Source: Styela clava
Lineage: Eukaryota; Chordata; Ascidiacea; Stolidobranchia; Styelidae
Assembly (NCBI RefSeq): GCF_964204865.1
Contig: NC_135250.1
Location: 27,209,395-27,273,394 of the forward strand
DNA: 64,000 bases
Direction: 5' to 3'
The position numbers were made by a program, and so were the translations under genes. This document shows, one piece after another, positions 50,841 through 60,906 of the stretch. The notes beneath the pieces were generated by a model, which did no database searches, was not told where the DNA came from, and saw only the letters and a program-made list of their open reading frames with translations. Every line of letters begins with the position of its first letter. Positions within the stretch are counted from its first letter, which is position 1.

Positions 50841-51579
50841 AAGGTTTAAAACGTACAGAATGTATATAAGATGGAAGGTTTTGCCAAGAAGATGTGGTAC
50901 GTGTTCACTCACCTAAAATAATTGAAATATTTCACACACGCTCACACGCACCCACACACACAACCATATAGAAGTTATTAAGTAAAGGGAACATGAAAAA
51001 TTACATACTGGTAGTTAATAAAAAATAAATAAATAAAAATTACTTGCCACACCATATTAATAAATTTATCATGATTGCCACTGCCAAATTGATCAATTTT
51101 ATAAATGGGAGTGAACAGTAAAGATAAACTTTTATAAAAAAATATATTGTCAAGCTGATTATAGATGGAGTCAAATGCCAAAAGACCGATGTCGAACCAC
51201 GACTGGTCACCAGTCCATACAGGGATGGAATTAGATTATTTATAGTAACCACTTATCAGGCATTGTCAGACACAGACAGACTGTCTGACTGTGGGAGGAG
51301 CCCAGAAAACTTTGTGCATATTTTGAAATACCGGTGATTATCCCCATGATGATGGGGTTATAGGTGCAAGGGCATGCATATTCATAATGCTTAATGAATA
51401 ACGAAGTCTGGGATTACTGAGTCAGGTGTTTTTGAATATTTGAAACATTTTAAACAGTCGTGATCCTGCTACTGGTTCAGTAGTTATTTTCAAAGGATTC
51501 AAATATGAAGAGCTGAATTATTTTTAATCTATTTTCAGATTCAACTAATACTGAAATATTGTATTACTGTGATAACAAC

Positions 51580-52665
51580 ATGTCATCAGAAGTACTTTGT
51601 TACAATAAAGGATGTGGAAATAAATTTAACCCAAGTGCTAATGAGGATGAAAATGCTTGTGTCCACCACCCTGGCGTTCCTGTTTTTCACGATGCTTTAA
51701 AAGGTTGGAGCTGTTGTAAACGTAGAACAACAGATTTTTCTGATTTTTTGAACATTCCTGGTTGTTCTAAAGGTCGCCATAGCAGCGTAAAACCAGCAGA
51801 ACCTGTTGCTCCTAAAGTGACATCATCAAAAAATAAAGTGGATGATAAAATTATGCCTGAGCCAGCGAGTGTTACCCCAAAACTTTTACAAACTGAGCCA
51901 ATTCCAAGACCAAGGGTCTCTGAACCCATGATACCTTTGCCAATTAAAACTACATCGTCGCTACAAAAGGCTTTACAAAAATTATCATTGGAAGCAAAAA
52001 ATGAAGACCCTTCTAAGCAAATTAAAATATGCAAGTTTCTTTCTTGCAGAACTACTTACTCTCCTGGAGTAAGTGAAACATGTATTCATCATCCCGGTGC
52101 TCCAGTTTTCCACGAAGGAATGAAATATTGGTCATGTTGTCAGAGAAAAACTAGTGACTTTACTGCGTTTTTAGCGCAAGTAGGGTGTGTCACTGGTACA
52201 CATGAATGGAAAGTGAAATCATTAGCAGAAGCAGCGCCATGTCGGTACGATTGGCATCAAACTGGATCCATTGTAGTCATTTCTATTTTTGCGAAAATGA
52301 CTGTGGAAGAAAACTCGTCCGTCAAAGTTAATCAGATCGCAACAGAAATTGATCTAGAATTCGAAGGTGGGAAAGGGAATTTCAAACTTGATCTTGAATT
52401 TGATGGAGTTATTGATCCTGCTCAAAGTTTCGTTACGCTATTCGGTACCAAAGTTGAAATATCGCTCAAAAAAGGTGATGCTAGTCACTGGAAAAAGTTG
52501 AATATGCCAGAAACTATACAAGAGCCGGAAAAAGATGAAATTGGGCAACCAACGGAAGAAAAGATTAAAGTTAAAGTTGAAGATAAGCAAGCAAATGGTG
52601 ATAAGATAGAACAGGATGAGGATGATAGTGATTTATCTGGAATTGATGATGTTGAATTTGATTGA
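51580..52665 (+). CDS. CHORDC1: CHORD domain-containing protein 1 (CHP1/morgana), conserved CDS in one exon
   Basis: 361 residues from ATG 51580. The frame is open seven codons further upstream (a TTG) to an acceptor at 51538, so translation may begin here or in an earlier exon. Order of domains: CHORD1 (~7-67), with HHPGVPVFHDALKGWSCC and TTDFSDFL; a Pro/Lys-rich linker; CHORD2 (~151-210), with HHPGAPVFHEGMKYWSCC; a CS (p23-like) domain (~221-310), starting CRYDWHQTGS; and an acidic tail (DEDDSDLSGIDD). Each CHORD binds two zinc ions through Cys/His. The family acts as an Hsp90 co-chaperone and restrains ROCK-driven centrosome duplication. Human CHORDC1 is 332 residues and split into many exons; here the entire CDS is uninterrupted. 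The donor-like candidate exon at 49493 could be its 5' exon. Confidence 0.95.
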   Translation: MSSEVLCYNKGCGNKFNPSANEDENACVHHPGVPVFHDALKGWSCCKRRTTDFSDFLNIPGCSKGRHSSVKPAEPVAPKVTSSKNKVDDKIMPEPASVTPKLLQTEPIPRPRVSEPMIPLPIKTTSSLQKALQKLSLEAKNEDPSKQIKICKFLSCRTTYSPGVSETCIHHPGAPVFHEGMKYWSCCQRKTSDFTAFLAQVGCVTGTHEWKVKSLAEAAPCRYDWHQTGSIVVISIFAKMTVEENSSVKVNQIATEIDLEFEGGKGNFKLDLEFDGVIDPAQSFVTLFGTKVEISLKKGDASHWKKLNMPETIQEPEKDEIGQPTEEKIKVKVEDKQANGDKIEQDEDDSDLSGIDDVEFD

Positions 52666-53483
52666 TTATTGATAAAATATTTTTATATCTTTATACAAAC
52701 TGTTTAGGAAATTTTTGTATATTTGTGAATAATAATTGACGATCTGATGGTGCTTAATTGATTCTGTATTTCAATAGCCTATGGAATTCTCTGTCAATGA
52801 AAAAATTTGTCGAATATTTTGGTTCTGACAAAAATTTGGAAATTGTGTATATCTATCTTTTTAAAATTATGTGACAATGCAGTGCAAACAAAGAATTCAA
52901 ATTGTCACAAATTGTAGTTGGAAAATTTCACCTAGCTATCAGAAAATTTTTTTTTTTTTTCATGTTTGACTCATGAATTTATGCTCGAGCTTTGAAAGTA
53001 TTGGCAAAGTGAAGCTGATTTGAAAGTCTGTAATGTAAACCATATACATTGTATCAAATCAAAGTTGATCCACAGCCGAATCTAAATGGCCCAAAATATT
53101 TATTGACTTTTTTAATTAATTTATTCTTACCATACAAAGTAATCAATTCTTCTTGAATTCTTTCACCCATGTGTGTTGCGTATCGAGAGAATTATCAGAA
53201 ATGATATTATATGTTATTGATAGTACAATACAACTTAATAATTTGTCCAAAAATGGTTGCTCATTATTCATTGTTGCTCATAATATATAGGCTATATGGG
53301 ATTTCAAAACTATATTGGGTTTCATAGTCCTTGATAATGTTTTTTCTTACGAAGACGTCATAATTAAATGGTATTTCGGAGTACATTTTTCCGCTCAGCA
53401 TTGACTCATTTTAATCATAATTCTGCACTTTTTTAAGCATTTTGAATATAATCTGTTTAATGACCTGTTTCAGTCTGTTCATT

Positions 53484-53686
53484 CGGGGTGCCCCAAAAAC
53501 AGAACCCAGATTCATTTGGAAATTATTATAAAGAGAACACAACTTTTTTACGATGTGTCCTAGATTCCTAAAAACTTTTGGGTACAATCACACACAAACA
53601 GAAGTTCAAGCGTTAAATGAATATTATTCATTTTTGTAGAGGTGATTGAGAATGTTATGGGTTCTTTTTCATGTGGCTCACCCTAT
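53484..53686. mobile_element. Tc1-like MITE, second subfamily
   Basis: Approximate inverted ends (ggggtgccccaaaaacagaa / gttctttttcatgtggctca then ccc). The core acttttgggtacaatcacac followed by acaaacagaagttc recurs at 23790-23950 and, more diverged, at 46040-46130. Confidence 0.5.
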
Positions 53687-53939
53687 ACATATGCTTGAAA
53701 TAATAATTTTTTCATGTCTAAGTAATTAACCACTTTGCAGTAATCTTGTTAAAAACACTACCTAGTTAATAATTTTTCGTTCCAAGCTATGAGAAATATA
53801 TTACAATTTGGCTCATTCTCTTCATGAAACCACGACACTCCAAAATTCCTCATAAAAATCTCCCCTAAATGAATTTATATCTTCACTAAAAGCAAATTCC
53901 AATATTTTATCAAAATATGTAAGCTACTGAAGTTGTCCG

Positions 53940-54105
53940 AGATGTCTATCAAGTTTATGCATCTGAAATGAAAAACTGGTCAATTATTCAAAAACACTCA
54001 ACATGGACTGGTAACCAGATGAGAGGCTGTTGTTCACAATATGATTTAACTGATCTTGATCGCCTTCCTTCTCACCTAGAATAAATATGAAATTCCTATC
54101 TTTTA
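53940..54105 (+). mobile_element. SINE family 1, 3' part, old copy
   Basis: gcatctgaaatgaaaaactg, followed by gtcaattatt, then tggactggtaaccagatgag aggctgt and aataaatatgaaattcctat match the 3' half of the SINE. Confidence 0.6.
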
Positions 54106-54440
54106 GTATCATTATTTTTTTTTAAATCATAATCATCATTGGGTCCTCCATAACAAATAGTTTGGTATTTCAACTAAAATTCTGCTCTTCTATTAACTTG
54201 AATTGTTCGAAGTTTGCAGCTAAATCGTGAATTTTAAAATATCGCAAAAATTAATTGCTGAAAAATATTTGTAAATATGAAAAATTCATAAAATACATTT
54301 TTGAATTGCATTAATTTGTATTTCATTTGAACTAGAGTCCAGGTCATCACCAGTTCACATTTATTATATTCCATCCATTTTTTGCATGCAATTATAAATA
54401 TCAAATTGTGCTTCTCTGACAGTTAATAATACATGAAATC

Positions 54441-57400
54441 ATGCTAAAGACACAGAATCTAATTGGGCTTACTATACGGATATACACTCGAACTATTGCT
54501 TCCAACTGTCGTCTGGGAAATATTGCACCAAAAAGGAAAGACATTGAAAATGAACCAGAAATGATTGAAATTAGGACAAATTCAGAAAATGTTGACAAAC
54601 ATGAATTTCAAAATGATTTAAAAAATGAAAAAGATTTGGACTCAAATTTAGCGATTTCAAAAATGCATGAAAATGTAATTTCAAAGCACTCAGACTTGCC
54701 TGTTGAGGCTCCAAAAAGTGCTGTTGGGTTCTGGAACAGTGAACGAGGTCTTGCTATCAAAGAATCTGCATTGATTGGAGTGGGAAGAGTTTTACGAATG
54801 TATTTCAATAAAGAGCGATATGATAATCTATATGAAGCAGCTCTCGGTGTAGAAAAGAATCTGTGAGTGGTTTGTGATTTATTATCTGTGACATTAGGGA
54901 CATGAAACCAGGAGTTTTACATAAATAATTTTTGAATTCTATGGGGTAGGAGTTGGGCTTTTCGACTTATTGGGGATAATGAAACTTAAAAGTGTTAGGT
55001 TAACAAAGTAGTCTCAACAGACAATTAAGTAAGACCCACATACCAAGTTTTTATCAAAATTTTATTTCATCTGAGCTGAAGCCTGAGTCAATAATTCCCT
55101 TCAATCGGAAGTCGGAATTAAAAGTCTGGGGTAAATTTATCCTCACTTTATAGCCCTGTCTGAAATAATAAAAAAAAATGGTTGAATCGTTTTTGGAGGT
55201 TTTATTATAATTTTGCTTAATACAAGACTGCACCTATATTGGTCCAATTCTTTATAATAGATTGACTTGGTCGTGGACATTTCCCTAATAAATATCTGTA
55301 TTGAATCATGGCCAATGTGGATTATCTCTATGTATACAGAAAGAATTTATAAATGAGTTTTGAGATTTTGAAAATCTGACCATATAATATTTCTGATTTA
55401 AAGGAAAATTAACTTGCATTTTATTTTTCCAAAAAATTTCACAGTCTAATAGTCAAAGAAGAATTACTGGAATCGTTTTGACTTGTTCTTTCTGTATTTT
55501 CTGCAAAATTTTCGGTGCTCCAGAAGTATGCACACCAAGATGTCACACAACCTGAATTCTAACCAGTACACACATACCGTACTATGTTCAGGTTGTGGGA
55601 CATCTTGGTGAGCATACTTCTTGAGGTCCAAATTTTCATTATTTTATATTCATATAATTTGACATAAGATTTTTTGTCCTAGCTTATTCAAACTAAATGA
55701 AGGAGATGAGGATATACTGCTCAAGCATGGGCCGGAGTGGGCTCTTGGTGACATAGTCTTCAGTCTTGGTGGAGCAGTGAAACTAAGATATGATGATAGA
55801 TGGGTCGATGATCCTAGATGTCTGAGGTAACTATTTTGGGTGATAGCATAACTAATTTTTTTCGCCTACGTTACATCAAGTTGTGTAAAGAGATTGAAAC
55901 CTATGGGCAGGGGGTATTCACTTGGCTAACATACCTCTTAATAGAACTGAAAAAAGAAAAATCAGAAAAATATTATGCCCTAACCCTAACCTTGTTCACA
56001 CACTACGATAGCACTGGTATCATTTTATATTGTAAGATATGTCTCAATCTAATACTAAACTAAAGCGCGAGGTCTACCTGCATTTCAGCCCCTGATACTT
56101 ATCATCAATTTTTATGTACTGTATTTTATTTAGTAGTAAACGCTTAGTTTGTACATATCCAAGGACTGACTTAAATAGATAAATGAACATTTTATGGTAT
56201 ACAACAGACTGCATTTATTTAGGAATGGACAACCTTGATTAAGTTGAAAGCAGTGATGACAAAATTGAATAATCTATTATTCTGAATAAATATGTTCTAA
56301 AATATTTTTTTCAAATATATATTATATTTCTGTCATCTCGTGTATCGAGTTTATTTTGTATTTAGTTTTTGTATTCATCTATAAATGTTTTTGTCAACAG
56401 GACACCAAAGAGAAAAGACTTCCGACTGGAAGGAATCGATCTAAGAAAATCAGCCATAACGTGGAGAGGATTGAGGTTTTTGGAAAAGTCACAATTTGTA
56501 AGGTGAGCTACCAATCTTCAGTCGACTTGTTTCTCATGTAAAGGGTGATTGGGCTGCTATGTGCTGCACCATATTATGCCTGGGGTGTCATTCACCTGCA
56601 GCCCTGGGACAATGCTCTATAACTTTGCACATTCATCATTGGTTCCACACACTTCACCAGATAGCGTAAATAAAGTATATTACGCTGAACCAACTCAAAG
56701 TTGGTGTCGGAAGTTATTAGAAATGATAGTTATCATGTGAAATTTATTTGAGTGATTGCTCGGCATGTACCGGTAATTATCGCAATCGAATAACACTTGT
56801 TGCAGAAATAAGATGTGTTATTACTGCCTAGCAAAATTCATGGTTAAACCCTGGTTTGATTTTCAATGTAATATTGGTTCAATGCAAAATGGAGATTTTA
56901 ATTCTCAATGTCAATTTGACTCATATTTATTAGTTTCACCGTTGTTTATGAAATCCACTATGACTTGAATTGTGGGTCAATATGGCACTTGATCATCTAG
57001 ACTCGACACTCTGATAAGCCATAACTCAGAATGGCTCATTTGCACTTTCAATACTCAAGTAACCTTTGAGATTGTGGGTTCGATATGTCCTGTGGTCTGA
57101 GGCAGTGGTTCGAAATCTTTTTTTTTCTTTTGCCTACTTTGGATCTCTTTCACTGTGCATGGAAACTATGTTTGCATTATTTGTTCCTAAAAGGAATCAT
57201 TAGCTAGTTTTAAGCTCATCTCGCCAATGTATAAATAACTACGTATTTACAATAATATTAATAGAACTGCATTGAATCCGAATTAATAGGCGCTCCAGAA
57301 GTGTGTGTACCAATATGAAGGTAACTAATTTTGTTCGCCTGCTTCAAATCAAGCTGTGTGAAGGGACGGAAACCTGTGGGCAGGGGTTTATTTACCTGGC

Positions 57401-59515
57401 TAACACAGACAGTCCCCGAACTCATAATAGAACTTAACAAAGGAAAATGGGAATAAAATTATGCCTTTACCCTAACCTGGTACACACACACACTACGGAA
57501 GTACTCATCAATGTTCTGTATTTTCTCCCCTGTTGAGAAACGCTGGTATCCATCCCATCCTATCCAGTAATAATTATAAAATATATATTCATTGTCTTTC
57601 AAGGTACGTCAATGTCGGTGACGCGAAATACTTTGACGATACTTGTATGTCGACTTTGCATCCGACTGCTGATAGTTTAGAATTCCTAGACGTGAGTGGG
57701 ACAGCAGTGACAGAAAAAGGACTTTCATATTTAAGGATGTTTCCCAAGCTCAAATACCTGAATTTGAGTCGATTGCATGTAGGTTGTAGTCTTTTATATT
57801 TTAAAGGATAACATGGTTTAGGTGTTGGTGTTCAATATATATTAACCAGGTTTGTAGTTTTTTATTCAGTAATTGTGTTAGTATTTTTACATCATCTATT
57901 ACATCTGTGAGGGCCTAAGCAATATATGGTATCGATAAATTGCCTTTGCAATATTGGAGAATTTGAGGACTTCATGGACACCCTATATCAGGGTGGTCCA
58001 AACCCAGGACTGCGGGCCACATGTGGCTCGCCGCTTCATTATCTGTGGCCCGCGTCACACTCGGAGAATAATCAAAAAATCGCATTTCGTGTTGTTTCTT
58101 CATAAAATTGATCAGAAAAATCTTTTGACATATAGGCCTATTACATCACTGATGTCACTGAATCAAATAGTGTTATGGCTAGCTGGGGAAACTAGCGAAG
58201 TTGAATGATGTGCTTGGCAGTCTAAATTGTTACCTGACTTTCTAACTTTTTGGTCGGGAATATATGCTAACAATATAGGCATCATAGAAAACTAAAAATC
58301 GAATGCGAATTCTATTAGCCTAGAATGGCTATGCCTGATAACTATGTGTTTGCACAATAAAAGTGTTTGTTTTGTATTGCACTGTTTACCTATTCTTGGC
58401 ACTACTGTGGCCTGCGAACAATGCAAAATTAATTTTGTGGCCCACGGAGCCGACAACCTTGGACCACCCTGTCCTATATGTTGTAGCTCTTCACTACAAT
58501 ATCATTGGAAACTTGTAAAAACCTTTTTTTCAGATTTAAAGGTGTTTAAAAAGCCATAAATTTGTATTATTTTTATAGAAAGCTAAAGATCTGGATCAAC
58601 TCCTACCTTTTCTGTTTGAAATATTGCCGGAGAATTGTGCGATAATAGCAGATGACGAAACGTCATCTGATATGTACGGTTCACCGATACCTTACAGATC
58701 GCCGTACAATCCCAAGAAAGATCAACGAGTCATTGAAGGAAATAAGAACATAGGTAAGAGATTGTCAGTTTTTGTAGGATTCAGGTCTATATCACGCGGG
58801 AATCTTCACAAAAACTTCCAAGTTCTATATCCATATCAAGCCACCTGACTTCAAGTTTGGGGTTATTTATGAAAAAACCTTTTGTGTTTAAAGTTTTGTC
58901 ATGAATCCTACTTTACATTATTATTACTCAAGCCAATTAAGTTTTGCAGCCCTCATGAGCAAATCAGCTGGGTGTGCTTAAAATTCTGTATCTTCATATT
59001 TGGCCTAGGCTGGCTGTTTTGACAATTTGCTTGAAATAGTTTTATTGGATGATTTTATACATATTGGGATAAGTAGCAAAATCGTTGTATGCGGAGTCAA
59101 AGAATACTAGTTGGAACACATATGTACAATACACAAATGAAAATTGTGTTCTTTTTTGTGTATTCATTTTTGTTGGCTCTATGTAACTTCATGTTTTTAA
59201 GCTTCAGTCCAAGAGAGAACTCCATATTTGTACCCTATTTTTGTCTTGGACAATTGTAAATCAATGTGGTTGCATATCAAAAATGCTAAATTTTGTTAAT
59301 TTTTATTTTTTTCAGGTGACCTTGTTTCTTATGACAAGGACATGGGAGCAGTAGATTTTTATCGACCAGAAACAATCCACGAATTGTGGATGACACCTAA
59401 GATGAGTCAGGAAAGAAAACTCCGAGTATCCATGCAACCAAAATGCGAAAATAATTTGTATCATAGAATGACTCGATATATTTTAAAAGCGCATGATTAT
59501 AAGCCTTTGTTATGA
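54441..59515 (+). CDS. DMAC2: DMAC2 (ATP5S-like), mitochondrial complex I assembly LRR protein (6 exons)
   Basis: Exons 54441-54862, 55683-55826, 56401-56502, 57604-57778, 58579-58753, 59316-59515; GT-AG introns, phases consistent, 405 residues. The first ~25 residues (MLKTQNLIGLTIRIYTRTIA) are Arg-rich without acids, a likely mitochondrial presequence. Residues ~120-190 match the family's conserved block, including GDIVFSLGGAVKL followed by RWV. Residues ~195-300 carry short leucine-rich repeats: DDTCMSTLHPTADSLEFL, then TEKGLSYLRMFPKLKYLNLS, then LPENCAII. In mammals DMAC2 helps build the distal membrane arm of complex I. Human DMAC2 is ~257 residues. Here there is a ~95-residue poorly conserved insert after the presequence and a ~90-residue C-terminal extension. 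Introns hold MITEs and a hAT-like element. A possible ATTAAA poly(A) signal is at 59539. Confidence 0.88.
55514..55629. mobile_element. GGYRCTCC MITE, 116 bp palindromic form, perfect TSD
   Basis: Runs GGTGCTCCAGAAGTATGCAC to agcatacttcttgaggtcc. Flanked exactly by AAATTTTC at 55506-55513 and 55630-55637. It is in DMAC2 intron 1, 53 bases before exon 2. Confidence 0.93.
55845..56016. mobile_element. GGYRCTCC MITE, left-truncated, next to DMAC2 exon 2 donor
   Basis: ataactaattttttt, cgcctacgttacatcaagtt and cctaaccctaacc match the inner and right parts of full copies, ending cacactacgatagcac. The expected left terminus is absent; exon 2 ends only 18 bases upstream. Confidence 0.75.
57289..57505. 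mobile_element. GGYRCTCC MITE, 217 bp
   Basis: Starts GGCGCTCCAGAAGTGTGTGT, contains aaggtaactaattttgttcg, and ends cacactacggaagtact. The flanking duplication is not clear. It is in DMAC2 intron 3. Confidence 0.85.
57880..57988. mobile_element. Tc1-like MITE end
   Basis: atctgtgagggcctaagcaa through ggacttcatggacaccctat is the reverse-complement end of the element at 28049-28255. The hAT-like MITE begins immediately after it. Confidence 0.7.
57989..58471. mobile_element. hAT-like MITE, 483 bp, with 8-bp TSD
   Basis: Terminal inverted repeats CAGGGTGGTCCAAACC and its complement (cttggaccaccctg); the subterminal parts repeat gcgggccac / gtggcc motifs. Flanks CCCTATAT (57981-57988) and TCCTATAT (58472-58479) form a 7/8 target duplication. 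It is in DMAC2 intron 4. Confidence 0.9.
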
Positions 59516-60906
59516 ATTATTTTTTGCTAATTTTTTTTATTAAAAATTTTAAACTCTGATGTTGTGTGTTGGTGTTCTTGTAGCTTAACCTAACTTTTTT
59601 GAAGGGCATTCTTTGACTGAAGAAGGCCCCATACTGGCTCGACAGTTGGCACTTTTCGCTATCCTTGGGAATACGCTTGACTTTACACATAATCATCCTG
59701 CGGGAAATGAATATGTCACCATCGTAGGATGATTTACGTAAGATGTGGTCGTTTGCAACTTCCTACACCACGAGTCCATACAACTTAAACAAATAACTGG
59801 CTAACTAATCCTGTACCAGAAGTGGTCTGGTAGTTTGTTTGCCGTGGTTTGACATATAGTTGAGCTGCCTTATCTACTTTCTCTTGGGATAAATACGAAA
59901 AATACTCTGAGCAGCCTGATGCCTCAGCTGCTACTATTTTTGGAACGGCCGGAATCTATCAAGTATGGCATTGCATGCCCAATTTTTCCAAACTCAGAGT
60001 AAGATGGTGATCAATGTATTAAACCTGCAGCATAGGTTTTCTCTAACTACTTAAGCTCTTCGGTTTTCTATATTGGATCAGTATTCCATCTCTTTTTCCT
60101 TTACCGATTTATTGTATGCTGAAGGGCTAATAATAATAGCATCTGGCACCAGTGTCCTTCCAATTGGGCATACTACTACTCTTCCACTTGGGGGATTGAG
60201 AACGAGGAATTCTTATATTCTTTTGGGGAAAGATGATGAGCTAATTTGAGATGATAAATCATAAGCTATCTGAAAACAGCAACCCCAAGGAATCGTTCCA
60301 GATTGTAGACCGCTTTCACTTTGGAACCTGACACTACAAGAAAACAGCTGCCTTCCTTTGCTTGCTATTTATAGGGACCAAAACATTGAAGAAATCAACT
60401 GGTTAATCTGCAAAATACTGCATTGGATCACAGTCTAAGAAAACACTCTCATCTGCTGTGCTACCTATATTCTGGATGTTGATAGAGTAGATAGAACGCT
60501 TTATCATGGTTTCGTTTAAAATTAATAATGTAAAAAAGCGATTCAATTGAACTCTGAGCAGTGGTAAATATACTTGTAAAAGTTTGCTAATAATATTTCA
60601 ATATAAAATGGGCTATATAGACAACACAACAAAGAGTAGTATAATTACTGGTTTATATGACAAAAAGGAAGATAAGAAATAAAAATTCCTATAGGATTCT
60701 TTCTTGACAGCTCTGCAGGATCACATATAATATGATAAATTTCCCTCTGGAGCCCTTCAACATTTCTCAATGCATTATGAAAAGTAGGTTAAAAAACAAC
60801 GATTAGACTAATAGTAATGAAGCAGAACATAAATACATTTGAAGTCAATTACAAAATTACTAAACAAAAGAAGAAACAAAAATATTTTGAATGCAACTTG
60901 TGGAGA
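59516..60906. other. Convergent spacer between DMAC2 and DHRS12
   Basis: An old SINE copy at 59.65-59.92 kb, then unique AT-rich DNA that must include both 3' UTRs. Confidence 0.6.
59650..59920 (+). mobile_element. tRNA-derived SINE (family 1), diverged
   Basis: gggaatacgcttgac, cctacaccacgagtccat and aaacaaataactggctaact followed by aatcctgtacc parallel the 42.98-kb copy. It lies between DMAC2 and DHRS12. Confidence 0.75.

Larger units (their letters stand above)
52666..54440. other. Spacer between CHORDC1 and DMAC2
   Basis: CHORDC1 3' UTR, a Tc1-like MITE and an old SINE. No other gene seen. Confidence 0.6.

Noticed and set aside
51687-52034. Minus-strand 115-residue frame
   Set aside because: Antisense shadow of CHORDC1.
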